Assembly: GCA_023412195.1 (NCBI GenBank)
Contig: JAEYNZ010000009.1
Location: forward strand, 1 to 13,057
DNA from: Bacteroidota bacterium
GTDB taxonomy: Bacteria > Bacteroidota > Bacteroidia > Bacteroidales > Prolixibacteraceae
DNA: 13,057 nt
Direction of reading: 5' to 3'
In this document: positions 12,961 to 13,057 of the stretch, in pieces
How the letters are laid out: every line of letters begins with the position of its first letter
Position numbering within the stretch: position 1 is the first letter of the stretch
Made by a program: the position numbers and the translations under genes
The notes under the pieces: generated by a model
Told to the model about the DNA's origin: nothing
What the model saw: the letters and a program-made list of their open reading frames with translations, nothing else
Database searches by the model: none

Positions 12961-13057
12961 ATGAAAACAATACATAAGATATTCATTCTTTCTTTGGCTT
13001 TTACTGCACTTTATTCTTGCAAAGATCAGTACACGGAAGTGTTTACAGCAAATGCTC
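12961..13057 (+). CDS. Lipoprotein, partial (N-terminus only), possibly LVIVD-repeat type
   Basis: I translated this by hand: 32 residues starting MKTIHKIFILSLAFTALYSC, with lipidated C20 in the lipobox LYSC, followed by KDQYTEVFTANA. It starts 12 bases after the barrel gene's stop, so it is the next gene of the operon. The short mature piece (CKDxYxEVFxxNAP) resembles the start of Bacteroidota LVIVD-repeat lipoproteins, which form beta-propellers. That is a recollection based on 12 residues, so the family call is tentative while the lipoprotein call is firm. Confidence 0.75.
   Translation, partial: MKTIHKIFILSLAFTALYSCKDQYTEVFTANA

Overview
The window looks like chromosomal DNA from a member of the Bacteroidota, probably Bacteroidales or a related marine or sediment lineage. 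The evidence is the gene content: an ECF sigma factor translationally coupled to an anti-sigma/outer-membrane-barrel hybrid, a NigD-like lipoprotein, a SusC-type TonB receptor fragment, many secreted proteins and lipoproteins, and few Shine-Dalgarno sites. Base composition is moderate and even, and no tRNA, rRNA, CRISPR array, transposase or phage gene is visible.

Left part (1-5104). Most genes lie on the minus strand: the start of a secreted protein with a GCTD...DGSC repeat (1-197), a periplasmic metallo-beta-lactamase-fold hydrolase (303-1130), a small cytoplasmic protein with a CPKC motif (1381-1872), and a secreted glycosidase-like protein of 593 residues (3323-5104). One plus-strand lipoprotein (2614-3258) converges on the last of these. 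The gene-free stretch 1873-2613 holds a run of inverted repeats that could be a structured RNA.

Middle part (5253-8566). A minus-strand group reads, in transcription order, serpin, serpin, NigD-like lipoprotein. Both serpins carry lipoprotein signals and intact hinge regions, but their reactive-centre loops differ completely downstream of the hinge. This suggests a surface or periplasmic pair of protease inhibitors with different targets. The second serpin overlaps the lipoprotein gene by 11 bases. A 12-bp inverted repeat follows the group.

Right part (8826-13057). Plus-strand genes start with an ECF sigma factor (apparently using TTG), which overlaps by ATGA with its anti-sigma/barrel partner. 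Next comes a scar: an inverted, doubly truncated TonB receptor fragment (about 10805-11288) and, immediately beside it, only the last 35 or so codons of a macroglobulin-like gene. A 10-bp direct repeat flanks the inverted block. After the scar the operon continues with a secreted protein, a small outer-membrane barrel and the start of a lipoprotein. The likely history is an envelope-stress or surface-assembly operon that lost its central large gene by rearrangement; a chimeric assembly is the main alternative.

The strongest leads are the 10787-11388 scar, the diversified serpin pair coupled to a NigD-like lipoprotein, and the structured intergenic region 2273-2486. I see no clear new defence or mobile system.
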